Below, one piece after another: positions 9,527 through 18,662 of a DNA stretch of 64,000 bases. Position 1 is the first letter of the stretch. The number at the start of each line of letters is the position of its first letter. The DNA is taken from NCBI RefSeq assembly GCF_037081775.1, contig NZ_JBAMHQ010000001.1, positions 2,480,001 through 2,544,000 on the forward strand, given 5' to 3'. The translations under genes were made by a program, and so were the position numbers. This DNA is from Haladaptatus sp. ZSTT2. Lineage in GTDB: Archaea; Halobacteriota; Halobacteria; Halobacteriales; Halococcaceae. Under the pieces are notes generated by a model, which saw nothing but the letters and a program-made list of their open reading frames with translations, was not told the DNA's origin and searched no databases.

Positions 9527-11056
9527 ATGCGAATCGACGACTTGCTGGAGGCGCGCGTCGAGAAGACGCCAGAGAAGACGTTTCTGAATTTTGGTGACCA
9601 GCAGTACAGCTACGCAGCCGCCGTCGCGGCCTCGAAACGCTACGCGAACGCGCTCGCAGAGTGGGGTGTCGAACAGGGGGACCGAGTGGCGCTCTTTCTC
9701 CCGAACCGACCCGAGTTCCTGTTCACGATGTTCGCAAACGCGTACCTCGACAGCATCACCGCGCCGTCGAATCCGGAGTACAAGGCAAGCGCACTCCGCC
9801 ACTCGCTCGAACTCTCACAACCTGTCGTGCTGGTGACCTCAGCAGACTTGCTCAACACGGCGGTCGAAGCCGCGCGTGGAACGAGCGTCGAAGAAATTCT
9901 CGTATGCGACGACGTTGAGGGCTATCAGTCGCTCCCCGACCTCGCCGAAAACCAGTCAACTGAGGTTACGCCACCGTCCGACGACGACCGGGCAATTGGC
10001 CTGCACATGTACACCTCGGGGACGACGGGACCGCCGAAAGCCGTAGAGTGCGAACACCGCAACTGGACGATTTCGGCCATCGACTTCCAGAAGCGGATGG
10101 GCTTTACCCACGACGACGTGCTGTTCACGGCCCTGCCGTTGTTCCACGCCAACGCCCAGATTTACTCGACGCTCGGTGCGGCAGCCGCCGGAGCCGAGGT
10201 CGTTATCTACGAAAAATTCTCCTCGTCTAACTGGTGGGACTGGTGTCGCGAACACGGCGTCACCGAGTTCAACGCGATGGGGAGCATGCTGAAGATGCTC
10301 GACAACATGCCACCGGCAGACGACGACGCCGACAACCCGGTCGAGTACGTCTTCTCTGCGGGGACGCCGAAAGACCTGTTCGAGCCGTTCGAAGCGCGAT
10401 TCGACATCCAGATTGTCGAGGGCTACTCGCTCACCGAAGACCCGTTGCTCATGCTCAATCCGACGGACAAAGACAAGCGCCGCGTCGGAAGCATTGGCCT
10501 CCCACCCGCAGAAAAGCGCGTCAAGGTCGTCGATGACGACGGCAACGAGGTGCCACGCGGCGAGAAGGGAGAACTCATCCAGAACTGCCCGGCGATGCTC
10601 GCGAGCTACTACCGCCAGCCGGACAAGACCGACGAAGCAGTCGTCGATGGGTGGTTCTACACCGGCGACTACGCGAAAATTGACGAGGACGGTTTCGTCT
10701 ACTTCTTAGACCGCAAGAAAGATATCGTCCGCCGCGGCGGGGAGAACATCTCCACCTACGAAATCGAGGGCGTCATCAAGGCGTTAGACGGCGTCGAAGA
10801 AGTCGCCATCATCCCGAGTCCGGACGAGTTCTACGACGAAGTCGTAAAGGCGCTAGTCATCAAAAAGGAGGGCTTCGACATCACACCTGAGGAGATAATT
10901 GAAGCGTGTGAAGCAGCTCTCTCGTCGTTCAAAGTGCCCCAGTACGTGGAGTTTGTAGACGAGTTCCCGTACACGCCAACTGGGAAGATTCAGAAACAGA
11001 AACTCCGCACCCGCGAGAAAGAAGAGCGCCCGAGCCACTGGTCGCGCCCGGAGTGA
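9527..11056 (+). CDS. Acyl-CoA synthetase (AMP-forming, ANL superfamily)
   Basis: A 509-residue ligase with MYTSGTTGPPKAVECEHRNW as the nucleotide-binding loop, VEGYSLTEDPLLMLNP as the adenylate motif, GWFYTGDYAKIDEDGFVYFLDRKKDIVRRGGENISTYEIE as the hinge region and PYTPTGKIQKQKLR carrying the C-terminal lysine. It resembles crotonobetaine/carnitine- or medium-chain-type CoA ligases more than acetyl-CoA synthetase. It follows an acyl-CoA dehydrogenase on the same strand, but a 74-base gap with its own TATA box and palindrome suggests a separate transcript. Confidence 0.9.
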   Translation: MRIDDLLEARVEKTPEKTFLNFGDQQYSYAAAVAASKRYANALAEWGVEQGDRVALFLPNRPEFLFTMFANAYLDSITAPSNPEYKASALRHSLELSQPVVLVTSADLLNTAVEAARGTSVEEILVCDDVEGYQSLPDLAENQSTEVTPPSDDDRAIGLHMYTSGTTGPPKAVECEHRNWTISAIDFQKRMGFTHDDVLFTALPLFHANAQIYSTLGAAAAGAEVVIYEKFSSSNWWDWCREHGVTEFNAMGSMLKMLDNMPPADDDADNPVEYVFSAGTPKDLFEPFEARFDIQIVEGYSLTEDPLLMLNPTDKDKRRVGSIGLPPAEKRVKVVDDDGNEVPRGEKGELIQNCPAMLASYYRQPDKTDEAVVDGWFYTGDYAKIDEDGFVYFLDRKKDIVRRGGENISTYEIEGVIKALDGVEEVAIIPSPDEFYDEVVKALVIKKEGFDITPEEIIEACEAALSSFKVPQYVEFVDEFPYTPTGKIQKQKLRTREKEERPSHWSRPE

Positions 11057-11057
11057 C

Positions 11058-11636
11058 TCAGCGCCCGGTGTCGTACTTGTAAGTCGCGTCGTCCGGGTCG
11101 ATGCCGAAGTCTTCGGGCGTGTCTTCTGGTTCCGGTTCGCGCTTTTTTGCTGCCTGTTTGAACCGTTCACGGAGCGTCTCTGGCATCACGAACTCCTCGG
11201 GCGAGATGGCGACGGAAATCACGTCCGGTGACTGATGCTGTCGTTTCTCTTCGAGACGTTCTTTGAGTTTCTCGGGGAGGTCGCTCGTCGAAACCGGCTC
11301 GAAGCCGAACTGCGAGAGATATTCGGGTGTGTCGGTGAGCGCATACACCGTGTCGAAGTCGTTGTCTGTCGCTTGCGTGAGCAGCCGTTCGGCGACGTGG
11401 GCAGAGACGCCCTGCCTGCGCCAGTCGGGGAGGGTGCCAATGGACGTGAGTTCACACAGCTCGCCGTCGTCGATAACGTGGATGCGGATGCGGCCGAACC
11501 CGGCGCGCTCGTTGGTGGTTTCATCGACCGCAATCACGTAATCACGAGAGCGAAAAGCCGTGCCGTCGAGCCCCATCGCCTCGATGTGGTCGAGCAACCA
11601 GACCTCATCTCGGTTCTTCGCTTCTCGGACGTACAT
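11058..11636 (-). CDS. GNAT-family N-acetyltransferase
   Basis: A 192-residue protein with a GNAT core in residues ~1-140. The acetyl-CoA-binding loop reads LPDWRRQGVSAHVAERLL, and the preceding strands include GFGRIRIHVIDDGELCELTSIG. ATG 11636 gives MYVREAKNRDEVWLLDHIEAMGLDG, a natural GNAT start; the longer frame upstream is promoter DNA. The C-terminal ~50 residues are charged and lysine/glutamate-rich, ending in an acidic tail. It converges with the upstream ligase gene, one base apart. The acetyl acceptor is unknown. Confidence 0.85.
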   Translation of the reverse strand: MYVREAKNRDEVWLLDHIEAMGLDGTAFRSRDYVIAVDETTNERAGFGRIRIHVIDDGELCELTSIGTLPDWRRQGVSAHVAERLLTQATDNDFDTVYALTDTPEYLSQFGFEPVSTSDLPEKLKERLEEKRQHQSPDVISVAISPEEFVMPETLRERFKQAAKKREPEPEDTPEDFGIDPDDATYKYDTGR

Positions 11637-11779
11637 GGCAATAGCTTGTCTCGCAATGAGCAAAAGGATTTGGCGCGACTCGATGTCCACGAGAAAAATT
11701 AGCCGGCGTGTGACACTGCGTTGGGATGTCGTGGCACAACTACTTTGTATTCGCTTGAATATCTCCATATAGGCTAATC

Positions 11780-13768
11780 ATGGAATCCCTTGAGGACTTT
11801 GACGACATCGTGTACGAACCCTCCCAGGAGTTCGTCGAATCGACGAACGTCTGGCGGTTCATGCAAGAACACGACATCGCTGATTATGACGAACTCATCG
11901 AACGCACGACCGTCGATGCGGGCGATGGCGAATCGGGCGTGGAGTGGTTCTGGGACGAGATTGTTGAGTGGATGGGCATCGACTTCTACGAGGACTATGA
12001 CTCGGTGCGCGACGACACGGACGGGCCACAGTTCTCGAAATGGTATCCGGGCGGCAAACTCAACATCGCGCACAACACGGTCGACCGCCACGCCGCGGTC
12101 GATTCACCGAACCGAAACAAGGTCGCCTGCATCTGGGAAGGCGAGCCGGGCGAGGTTCGGGAACTCACCTACCACGAACTGTACCGCCAGTCGAATCAGG
12201 TCGCAAACGCGCTCAGCGACCGTGGCATCGAGAAGGGCGACACGGTGGGCCTCTACATGCCGATGGTTCCCGAAGTCATCTCGATTCTCTACGGTTGTTT
12301 CAAAGTCGGAGCGATTGCGGTTCCCATCTTCTCCGGCTTCGGCGTTGACGCCACCGCAACCCGCATCGAGGACGCCGAGTGTCGCGTCCTGTTTACGGGC
12401 GACGGGTTCTACCGTCGGGGCAGCAAGGTGCGCCTGAAAGGACAGGCAGACGAAGCCATCGAGGAGGCCGGGCACGTCGAACATACGATTGTCTACAACC
12501 GCTTCGACGACGGCGAAGCGCCGTGGGACGACGCCCGCGACGAGTGGTGGGACGACGCCGTCGCGACCCAAGACGACGAGTTCGACACCGTCGCCATGGA
12601 TTCGGCCGACGAGTCGATGCTCCTCTACTCTTCGGGGACGACGGGCATGCCAAAGGGTATCGTCCACACCCACGCAGGCGCACAGACGATGACTGCAAAG
12701 GAGATTCACTTCGGCTTCGACCAGAAGCCGTCTGACCGCTTCTTCTGGGTGTCCGACATCGGCTGGATGATGGGGCCGTGGACGCTCATCGGGAACCACA
12801 CCTTCGGCGGGACGATTGTGATGTACGAAGGCGCGCCGGACTACCCGAACCCAGACCGCTTCTGGTCGATGATCGACCGCCACAACATCTCTACGTTCGG
12901 CATCTCGCCAACAGCCATCCGCGCGATTCGCAAGAAAGGCGACCACTGGGTTGAGGGCCACGACCTCTCGTCGCTTCGCCTCCTCGGTTCGACCGGCGAA
13001 CCGTGGGACCCCGAATCGTGGATGTGGTTCTTCAACGAAGTCGGCGGTGGCGACACGCCGATTATCAACATCTCTGGTGGCACCGAAATCTGTGGCTGTT
13101 TCCTCATGCCGATGCCGATTCAGCCGCTCAAGCCGTGTACGCTCGGCGGTCCTGGGCTCGGGATGGCCATCGACATTGTGAACGAACAGGGCGAGTCCAT
13201 CGCCGCGAACCACGAACGCGGCTACCTCGTCGCCACAGACTCCGTGCCGTCGATGACCAAGAGTCTCTGGGACGGCGACGAACACTACTTAGAAGAGTAC
13301 TGGTCTAAGTTCGGCGACATGTGGAATCACGGCGACTGGGCGCAGATTGACGACGACGGCCTCTGGTTCCTTCACGGCCGCTCTGACGACGTGCTCAACG
13401 TCGCAGGCCGCAAGGTCGGTCCCGCAGAGGTCGAAGGTGCGCTCATCGAACACGACGCCGTGAATCAGGCCGCCGCCGTCGGCGTTGATGACGACACCAC
13501 GGGCACTGCCGTCGTCGCCTACGTCATCGTAGAGGATGGTGTCGAAGAGACGGACGACCTACGTGCGGAACTCACCAACCAAGTCGGCGAGGAACTCGGC
13601 AAGCCGTTCCGCCCGCGCGAGATTCTGTTCGTAAACGAGTTCCCGAAGACGCTGAGCGGGAAAATCATCCGCCGTGCTATCGCCTCGGCGTACGACGGCG
13701 ACGCCATGGGCGACCTCTCGAGCATCGAGAACCCCGACGCCTTAGACGCCATCAAGAACGCGCGGTAA
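11780..13768 (+). CDS. Acetyl-CoA synthetase-type acyl-CoA ligase
   Basis: A 662-residue ANL ligase of the acetyl/propionyl-CoA synthetase branch, recognised by its length, the N-terminal cap (FSKWYPGGKLNIAHNTVDRHA) and the motifs LLYSSGTTGMPKGIVHTHAG, ISGGTEICGCFLMPMPIQPLKPCTLGGPGLGMAIDI, GDWAQIDDDGLWFLHGRSDDVLNVAGRKVGPAEVE and FPKTLSGKIIRRAI. It would make acetyl-CoA or another short-chain acyl-CoA from the free acid. A TATA-like catatag lies just upstream of the ATG. The short degenerate ANL gene that follows on the same strand may be its partner or a decayed paralogue. Confidence 0.92.
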   Translation: MESLEDFDDIVYEPSQEFVESTNVWRFMQEHDIADYDELIERTTVDAGDGESGVEWFWDEIVEWMGIDFYEDYDSVRDDTDGPQFSKWYPGGKLNIAHNTVDRHAAVDSPNRNKVACIWEGEPGEVRELTYHELYRQSNQVANALSDRGIEKGDTVGLYMPMVPEVISILYGCFKVGAIAVPIFSGFGVDATATRIEDAECRVLFTGDGFYRRGSKVRLKGQADEAIEEAGHVEHTIVYNRFDDGEAPWDDARDEWWDDAVATQDDEFDTVAMDSADESMLLYSSGTTGMPKGIVHTHAGAQTMTAKEIHFGFDQKPSDRFFWVSDIGWMMGPWTLIGNHTFGGTIVMYEGAPDYPNPDRFWSMIDRHNISTFGISPTAIRAIRKKGDHWVEGHDLSSLRLLGSTGEPWDPESWMWFFNEVGGGDTPIINISGGTEICGCFLMPMPIQPLKPCTLGGPGLGMAIDIVNEQGESIAANHERGYLVATDSVPSMTKSLWDGDEHYLEEYWSKFGDMWNHGDWAQIDDDGLWFLHGRSDDVLNVAGRKVGPAEVEGALIEHDAVNQAAAVGVDDDTTGTAVVAYVIVEDGVEETDDLRAELTNQVGEELGKPFRPREILFVNEFPKTLSGKIIRRAIASAYDGDAMGDLSSIENPDALDAIKNAR

Positions 13769-13822
13769 GCCTCGCGGCCCCGACTCGCACCATTTTTGCT
13801 CGCGGACTCGTTACGATCAGTC

Positions 13823-14539
13823 ATGGACACGTTCGCCGACCTGCTGGCAAGAGAGCGCCGAAGTGGTGCTCCCGCCCTTCGGACACACGGGAGTCGCATC
13901 CGGCGGTACACCTACACCCAACTGTGTACCCTCTCGTGGCAGTCGGGGAGCGTCCTTCGCCACGTCGGCGTCGCCAAGGGAAGAAAGGTCGCGCTCGCCG
14001 CCTCACAGTCTCCTGAGCCGGTGCTCACCTTCCTCGGCGCTGGCCTCCTCGGCGCAGTGGTTGAGTTCGAACCCGACACAGAGGTGGACGCTCGCGCGCT
14101 CGTCGCACCTTCTACAACCATCGCGGACTACGAACTCCCGCCGGGCGGCCAGCGAATCGCCTACGGCGAACGCCCCGACGACCCTTCCACGATGTTTTTT
14201 GAGAAGGAAGTCTGGAGCGAGAACCCGGTGATTCCACCCATCGACATTTCATCAGACGACGCAGTATTGGCGGCCGATGTCGAGGTCTACACGCAGGGAC
14301 AGTTGCTTGCAGCGGCTGAGCGAGTGATTGAGGAATACGACATCACCGACGAGGACGAAGTCATCATTCGCACGCCGCTCACCGAACCCGGAACGGTGGT
14401 CGCCGGGATTCTCGCACCGCTCGTGGTCGGTGGGACGATTGTGTTCCCCGGCGAGGATGGGGAGGGGACGGTTGCGGTCGCAGACGGTGACGCTCCCGAG
14501 TCGCGCGTGATTGAGTTAGCAGACGTGCAAGTCGACTGA
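13823..14539 (+). CDS. Degenerate ANL (AMP-binding) family protein without nucleotide-binding motif
   Basis: A 238-residue protein whose first ~100 residues follow the start of an ANL ligase: TFADLLARERRSGAPAL, YTYTQLCTLSWQSGSVLRHVGVAKGRKVALAA and VLTFLGAGLLGAVVEFEPD. The remainder keeps pieces of the ligase middle (IRTPLTEPGTVVAGILAPLVVGGTIVFPG), but the SGTTG loop, adenylate motif, hinge and catalytic lysine are all absent. It is therefore not expected to be a ligase. The frame is intact and codon use looks normal, so it is probably a maintained protein rather than a fresh pseudogene. It lies 54 bases after the acetyl-CoA synthetase-type gene. Confidence 0.7.
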   Translation: MDTFADLLARERRSGAPALRTHGSRIRRYTYTQLCTLSWQSGSVLRHVGVAKGRKVALAASQSPEPVLTFLGAGLLGAVVEFEPDTEVDARALVAPSTTIADYELPPGGQRIAYGERPDDPSTMFFEKEVWSENPVIPPIDISSDDAVLAADVEVYTQGQLLAAAERVIEEYDITDEDEVIIRTPLTEPGTVVAGILAPLVVGGTIVFPGEDGEGTVAVADGDAPESRVIELADVQVD

Positions 14540-14618
14540 GTATCTTCTAGTCGATTACTATACGAGAATAATGCGACGGACGCTCGGGCGATAACGGCGT
14601 GGAAAACCGAGTCGCTGC

Positions 14619-15767
14619 TTAGAAACTGTTTTTCAACTTCTCGAAGAAGCCTTCGCTGACTTCGACTTCCTCGCCGCCTGCTTCGGCGAACTCCTTGAGT
14701 GCCTTCTTTTGCTCTTTGTTGAGTTTCTCTGGCGTGACGACCTGCACTTGGACGAACATGCTTCCCTTGCTCCGACGGCGGAGGCGTGGCATCCCTTTGC
14801 CCTTCAGGCGGAAGGTTTCGCCCGACTGCGTCCCCTTTGGGATGTCCATCGTGACGCTTCCCTCCAGCGTCTCGATTTCAACCTTGTCACCAAAGACGGC
14901 CTGTGGGAAGGAGATTGGGTGGCGATAGTAGAGGTCGTCGCCGTCGCGTTCGAAGTCCGGGTGCGGTTCGATTTGAATGTCGATGAGGAGGTCACCGTTG
15001 GGGCCACCCTTCTCGCCGGGTGCACCCTCGCCGTCCATCCGGAGAGTCTGGCCGTCGCGGATGCCCGCGGGGACATCGACCGAAAGGGTTGCTTCGCGGC
15101 GCACGCGCCCGTCGCCGTGGCAGGTGTCACACGTCTCTGAGTAGAGCGTTCCTTCGCCGCCACAGTGGTTACACGTCTGAGTCTGCTGGATGCGCCCGAG
15201 CGGCGTCTGTTGGACGTGTGTGGTCTGGCCGCGCCCGTCACACTGCGGGCAGGTCTCTGCGTCTGCGTCTTCGGGGTAGCCCTTGCCGCCACAGTCGTCA
15301 CACGCCTCGGGTCGGGTGAGCGTGAACTGGCGCTGGAGGCCGTCGTGGGCGTCTTGGAGGGTGATGGTCATCGACGTGCGGAGGTTCTGGCCCTGTCGCG
15401 GGCCGTTGCGCTGGCTCCGACCGCCGCCGAAGAACTGCTCGAAGATGTCGTTCATCCCGCCCATGCCGCCACTTCCGCCACCGAAACCGCCGCCAAAGCC
15501 ACCGGCTCCGCCCGCACCTCCGTCGAAGCCGCCGCGCTTTTCTGCCTGCTCGAAGCGTTCGTGACCCATCCGGTCGTAGGCGCTTCGTTTTTCCTCGTCA
15601 GAGAGAACCTCCTTCGCTTTCTTCACCTGCTTGAACTTCTCTTCTGCGTCGGGTTCGTCACTGACGTCTGGGTGATACTTCGCGGCCTTCTTGCGGAAGG
15701 CACTCTTGATGTCATCTTCGTCAGCGTCACGAGAGACGCCGAGCACTTCGTAGAAGTCCTCGCTCAT
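14619..15767 (-). CDS. dnaJ: Chaperone DnaJ (Hsp40)
   Basis: A 382-residue type I J-protein that stimulates DnaK ATPase activity and presents unfolded clients. The J domain occupies residues ~3-70 with the HPD tripeptide at 32-34. A glycine- and phenylalanine-rich linker follows (GGAGGFGGGFGGGSGGMGG). The zinc domain has four CxxCxGxG repeats (CDDCGGKG, CPQCDGRG, CNHCGGEG, CDTCHGDG), and two C-terminal client-binding domains follow. It has the same orientation as dnaK-grpE but is separated from them by a 3.2-kb group of plus-strand genes. Confidence 0.97.
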   Translation of the reverse strand: MSEDFYEVLGVSRDADEDDIKSAFRKKAAKYHPDVSDEPDAEEKFKQVKKAKEVLSDEEKRSAYDRMGHERFEQAEKRGGFDGGAGGAGGFGGGFGGGSGGMGGMNDIFEQFFGGGRSQRNGPRQGQNLRTSMTITLQDAHDGLQRQFTLTRPEACDDCGGKGYPEDADAETCPQCDGRGQTTHVQQTPLGRIQQTQTCNHCGGEGTLYSETCDTCHGDGRVRREATLSVDVPAGIRDGQTLRMDGEGAPGEKGGPNGDLLIDIQIEPHPDFERDGDDLYYRHPISFPQAVFGDKVEIETLEGSVTMDIPKGTQSGETFRLKGKGMPRLRRRSKGSMFVQVQVVTPEKLNKEQKKALKEFAEAGGEEVEVSEGFFEKLKNSF

Positions 15768-15895
15768 TCGTTACCCGTGGTAAATCCCGGAAATACTTGA
15801 AAAGAACGGGTCACACCGACACATATTCGAGTCAACAATTTTACAAAAATCAGGTTCAGCGAACGGTTATGTTCGCATGACAACAACTGACGCAT

Positions 15896-17632
15896 ATGGC
15901 TACAGAAGCCGACTTCGTCCCGGTCGCCTCGCTCGCAGCCCTCAAAGCAGACGGGACGACCATCGTTTCACACCACGGCCGCTCGGTCGCGCTGTTCTAC
16001 CACGAAGACCAGGTGTATGCGGTGGACAATCGCTGTCCGCACATGGGTTTTCCGCTCTCGAAAGGCACGGTCGATGAAGGCGTCCTCACCTGCCACTGGC
16101 ACCACGCTCGCTTCGAACTCTCCTGTGGCGACACCTTCGACCCGTGGGCCGACGACGTGCAAACGTTCCCCGTCCGCGTCGAGGGTGACGACATCCTCAT
16201 CGACCCCGACCCCGAACCGACCGTCCCACCGGCCACCCACTGGCGAAATCGACTGGCAGACGGGCTGCAAGAGAATTTACGGCTCGTCATCGCCAAAGCC
16301 GTCATCGGCCTCGCAGACGAGGGTGAAGATGTCGCAGTTCCTATCAAAACCGGCGTCGATTTCGGCACCAAGTACCGCGACGCGGGCTGGGGGAGTGGCC
16401 TAACCGTCCACGCCGCGATGGCGAACATCCTCCCCGCGCTCTCAGACGTAGACCAGAAACGCGCCCTCTACACCGGGCTCAGGTACGTCGCAAACGACGC
16501 CGCAGGCGAGCCGCCGCGCTTCGAGCAACCCGGGTTCACCACCACGGACGTGTCGAAAGATCGCCTGAAGACGTGGTTCCGTGAGACAATCGAAGTCCGG
16601 GACAACGACCCCTCAGAGCGCACTCTCCGCACCGCCATCGGTACGCTCTCACCGGAGGAAGTCGCAGAAATCATGTACACCGCCGCGACCGACCACCGGT
16701 ATCTGAACGCGGGCCACTCCTTTGACTTCGTGAACAAGGCGTTCGAAGTGCTCGACCACATCGGCTGGGAGAACGCCCCAAACGTCCTCCCGACGCTCGT
16801 AGACGAACTCACGGGCGCGACGCGCAGTGAGGAACTCTCCTCGTGGCGACAGCCAATCGACGTGGCCGGCCTGCTCTCTGAGGCATACGACAATCTCGAT
16901 GAAATGGTCGCAACCGGCGCAGGAAAGACGTGGGAGGAACCCGCCGATTTCACCGAAACCCTGCTCGCGGACGACCCACACGCGATTGTCGATGCGCTCG
17001 TCGAGGCCGTCAAATCGGGCGCGACCACGACGGAACTCGCCCACGCCGTCTCCATCGCGGCGATGCGCCGAGTCGCCCACTTTGGCACGGCAAACGAGTT
17101 CACCGACTGGAACACCGTCCACCACACCTTCACCTACGCGAACGCGGTGGAGCAAGCCACCCGTCGCACCGACGCCACAGAACTGTATCGGGGAATCTTC
17201 GACGGCGCGATTTCGGTGTATCTCGACCGGTTCCTCAACATGCCTCCCGCACCACTCCCGGAACCCGGTGAGTCCGACGCCGACCCGGCCGAGATTCGCG
17301 CCCGCCTCATGGACGTGTTCGACGAGGAAGGCGAGGTGAACAAGGCAGCAACACTCGTGAGCGAGCACTTCGATGCGGACGGCGACCCAACCGAACTGAT
17401 GCAGACGCTCGGCGAAGCCCTGCTCCGCGAGGACGCGAACTTCCACACGCTCCAGAACTTAGAAGCCTGCTTCAAGCAGTTCGAGGTGGCAGAATCCGAG
17501 TCTGAAAAACGACTCGCGTTGATGACCGTCGCGCGCTACATGGCCGCTCACTTCCCGACGCGCCGGGAGGCAGAACAGACGTTCACGATCGCCTCGCGCT
17601 TGCACCGCGGCGAGAAAATTTACGAGGCGTAA
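15896..17632 (+). CDS. Rieske [2Fe-2S] domain protein fused to a long helical domain
   Basis: A 578-residue protein. Residues ~8-105 form a Rieske domain with ligands C47-x-H49 and C66-x2-H69 in CPHMGFPL and CHWH, so a [2Fe-2S] cluster is expected. The other ~460 residues are predicted mostly helical, with no membrane segment and no mononuclear-iron 2-His-1-carboxylate motif that I can identify, so it does not look like a standard ring-hydroxylating oxygenase. HWNRLADGLQEN-type sequence links the two parts. The redox partner and substrate are unknown. It starts just beyond the dnaJ promoter and is transcribed away from it. Confidence 0.85.
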   Translation: MATEADFVPVASLAALKADGTTIVSHHGRSVALFYHEDQVYAVDNRCPHMGFPLSKGTVDEGVLTCHWHHARFELSCGDTFDPWADDVQTFPVRVEGDDILIDPDPEPTVPPATHWRNRLADGLQENLRLVIAKAVIGLADEGEDVAVPIKTGVDFGTKYRDAGWGSGLTVHAAMANILPALSDVDQKRALYTGLRYVANDAAGEPPRFEQPGFTTTDVSKDRLKTWFRETIEVRDNDPSERTLRTAIGTLSPEEVAEIMYTAATDHRYLNAGHSFDFVNKAFEVLDHIGWENAPNVLPTLVDELTGATRSEELSSWRQPIDVAGLLSEAYDNLDEMVATGAGKTWEEPADFTETLLADDPHAIVDALVEAVKSGATTTELAHAVSIAAMRRVAHFGTANEFTDWNTVHHTFTYANAVEQATRRTDATELYRGIFDGAISVYLDRFLNMPPAPLPEPGESDADPAEIRARLMDVFDEEGEVNKAATLVSEHFDADGDPTELMQTLGEALLREDANFHTLQNLEACFKQFEVAESESEKRLALMTVARYMAAHFPTRREAEQTFTIASRLHRGEKIYEA

Positions 17633-17694
17633 GGACAGACAAACTCGACCCTATCTGACACCACCCTTATTATCACCCCGTTTGACGGTGGAGT

Positions 17695-17907
17695 ATGGTC
17701 CTCTCACCAGAATCACTCGCGGACCAGTTCGCGAACATCTTCGAAGACGAGTACGACGACGTGATTATCTACGGCGACGAGGAAAAATCCATGATTCTCC
17801 ACGAAGGCCCGGCTCACATCCGCGCGAACGGCTGGGTCGAAGTACCGGAAGGACGGCTGCTCTCGCCAAACGCGGTGCACCACATCGACGTGCAGGAAAA
17901 TCTGTAA
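17695..17907 (+). CDS. Small conserved haloarchaeal protein, unknown function
   Basis: A 70-residue acidic protein with no membrane segment or cysteine motif. The readable core is DVIIYGDEEKSMILHEGPAHIRANGWVEVPEGRLLSPNAVHHIDV, which looks like a small beta barrel. A TATA-like cttattat about 26 bases upstream supports ATG 17695 and a leaderless transcript. It lies between a Rieske fusion and another unknown gene on the same strand. No function is suggested. Confidence 0.65.
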   Translation: MVLSPESLADQFANIFEDEYDDVIIYGDEEKSMILHEGPAHIRANGWVEVPEGRLLSPNAVHHIDVQENL

Positions 17908-17971
17908 CACATAATACGGACTGGCGTTCCGAGGGCGGTGTGTATTTCTCACCAACCGACGAAGTTCTAGC

Positions 17972-18454
17972 ATGGCTCTTGACGTATTGATTCCAGACCC
18001 ACCATCACTCTCAGGCCCACAGTCACGGGGTGCGTACGAGGCGATTGACAACCCAGTCGAAAACCCGGAAGACGACTATCGCCGGGAAGAACTCGCGACC
18101 ATCCTTGCGAGTGGTGCGTGGGAAGACGCATTCGACGAATGGGCGGCTCATACTGGAATGTCCGAAGACAACTTCGCCGTCGTCGTCGAGTACAACCTCG
18201 TAGACGACTTCGACTTCTACTGGGATGCGGAAACGGACGAAGTGGGCTACCGGTCGCCAACGCTCCCACAGACTGCTCGCGACCAACTCGACGCAGAAAT
18301 CGTAGACGATATCGAGTTAGAACTCGACTCCCTCGGCAGGGTCGTCACTGAAATGCTCGAAAATGACTACCTCTTGCGTGACGACGAGACGTTCGGCTTC
18401 TTCGCTGATGACGTGTCCGAAAACAGGTACGGATCGCGTGACGAGGAGTTTTAA
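17972..18454 (+). CDS. Conserved hypothetical protein, 160 residues
   Basis: I do not recognise the family. The protein is very acidic (many Asp/Glu), soluble and without cysteines. The middle reads DAFDEWAAHTGMSEDNFAVVVEYNLVDDFDFYWDAETDEVGYRSPTLP, and the C-terminal part is a helical acidic segment. A TATA-like gtgtatttct about 27 bases upstream supports the ATG at 17972. It is followed by 208 bases without a gene that contain an inverted repeat before the GYD-domain gene. Confidence 0.6.
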   Translation: MALDVLIPDPPSLSGPQSRGAYEAIDNPVENPEDDYRREELATILASGAWEDAFDEWAAHTGMSEDNFAVVVEYNLVDDFDFYWDAETDEVGYRSPTLPQTARDQLDAEIVDDIELELDSLGRVVTEMLENDYLLRDDETFGFFADDVSENRYGSRDEEF

Positions 18455-18552
18455 TCATAGCCCGAACCACAGGAGAGACTCGGTTTCCTCCTGAGACCAT
18501 TGCCTCGCCGTGGGCATCGGGCTGATAAACGTGACAAACGGCCTTTCTGACG

Positions 18553-18575
18553 TATGTGTCAACAGTTAACACATA
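18553..18575. promoter_or_regulatory. Inverted repeat upstream of the GYD-domain gene
   Basis: A perfect seven-base dyad, tatgtgt ... acacata, with a nine-base spacer lies 88-110 bases upstream of the GYD gene ATG. A second, weaker dyad (gcca ... tggc) follows at 18581-18597. Both could be operator sites; no regulator is known. Confidence 0.35.
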
Positions 18576-18662
18576 TTCTCGCCAACTAGTAACTGGCGTT
18601 CATTTTGCATGCAGGTGGGGGTCCGCCGAGATGCCACAGGGACGCTATTGAAACCGAAGACT

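Noticed and set aside
12104-13285. 393-residue minus-strand frame inside the acetyl-CoA synthetase-type gene
   Set aside because: Arginine- and histidine-rich antisense shadow without family resemblance.
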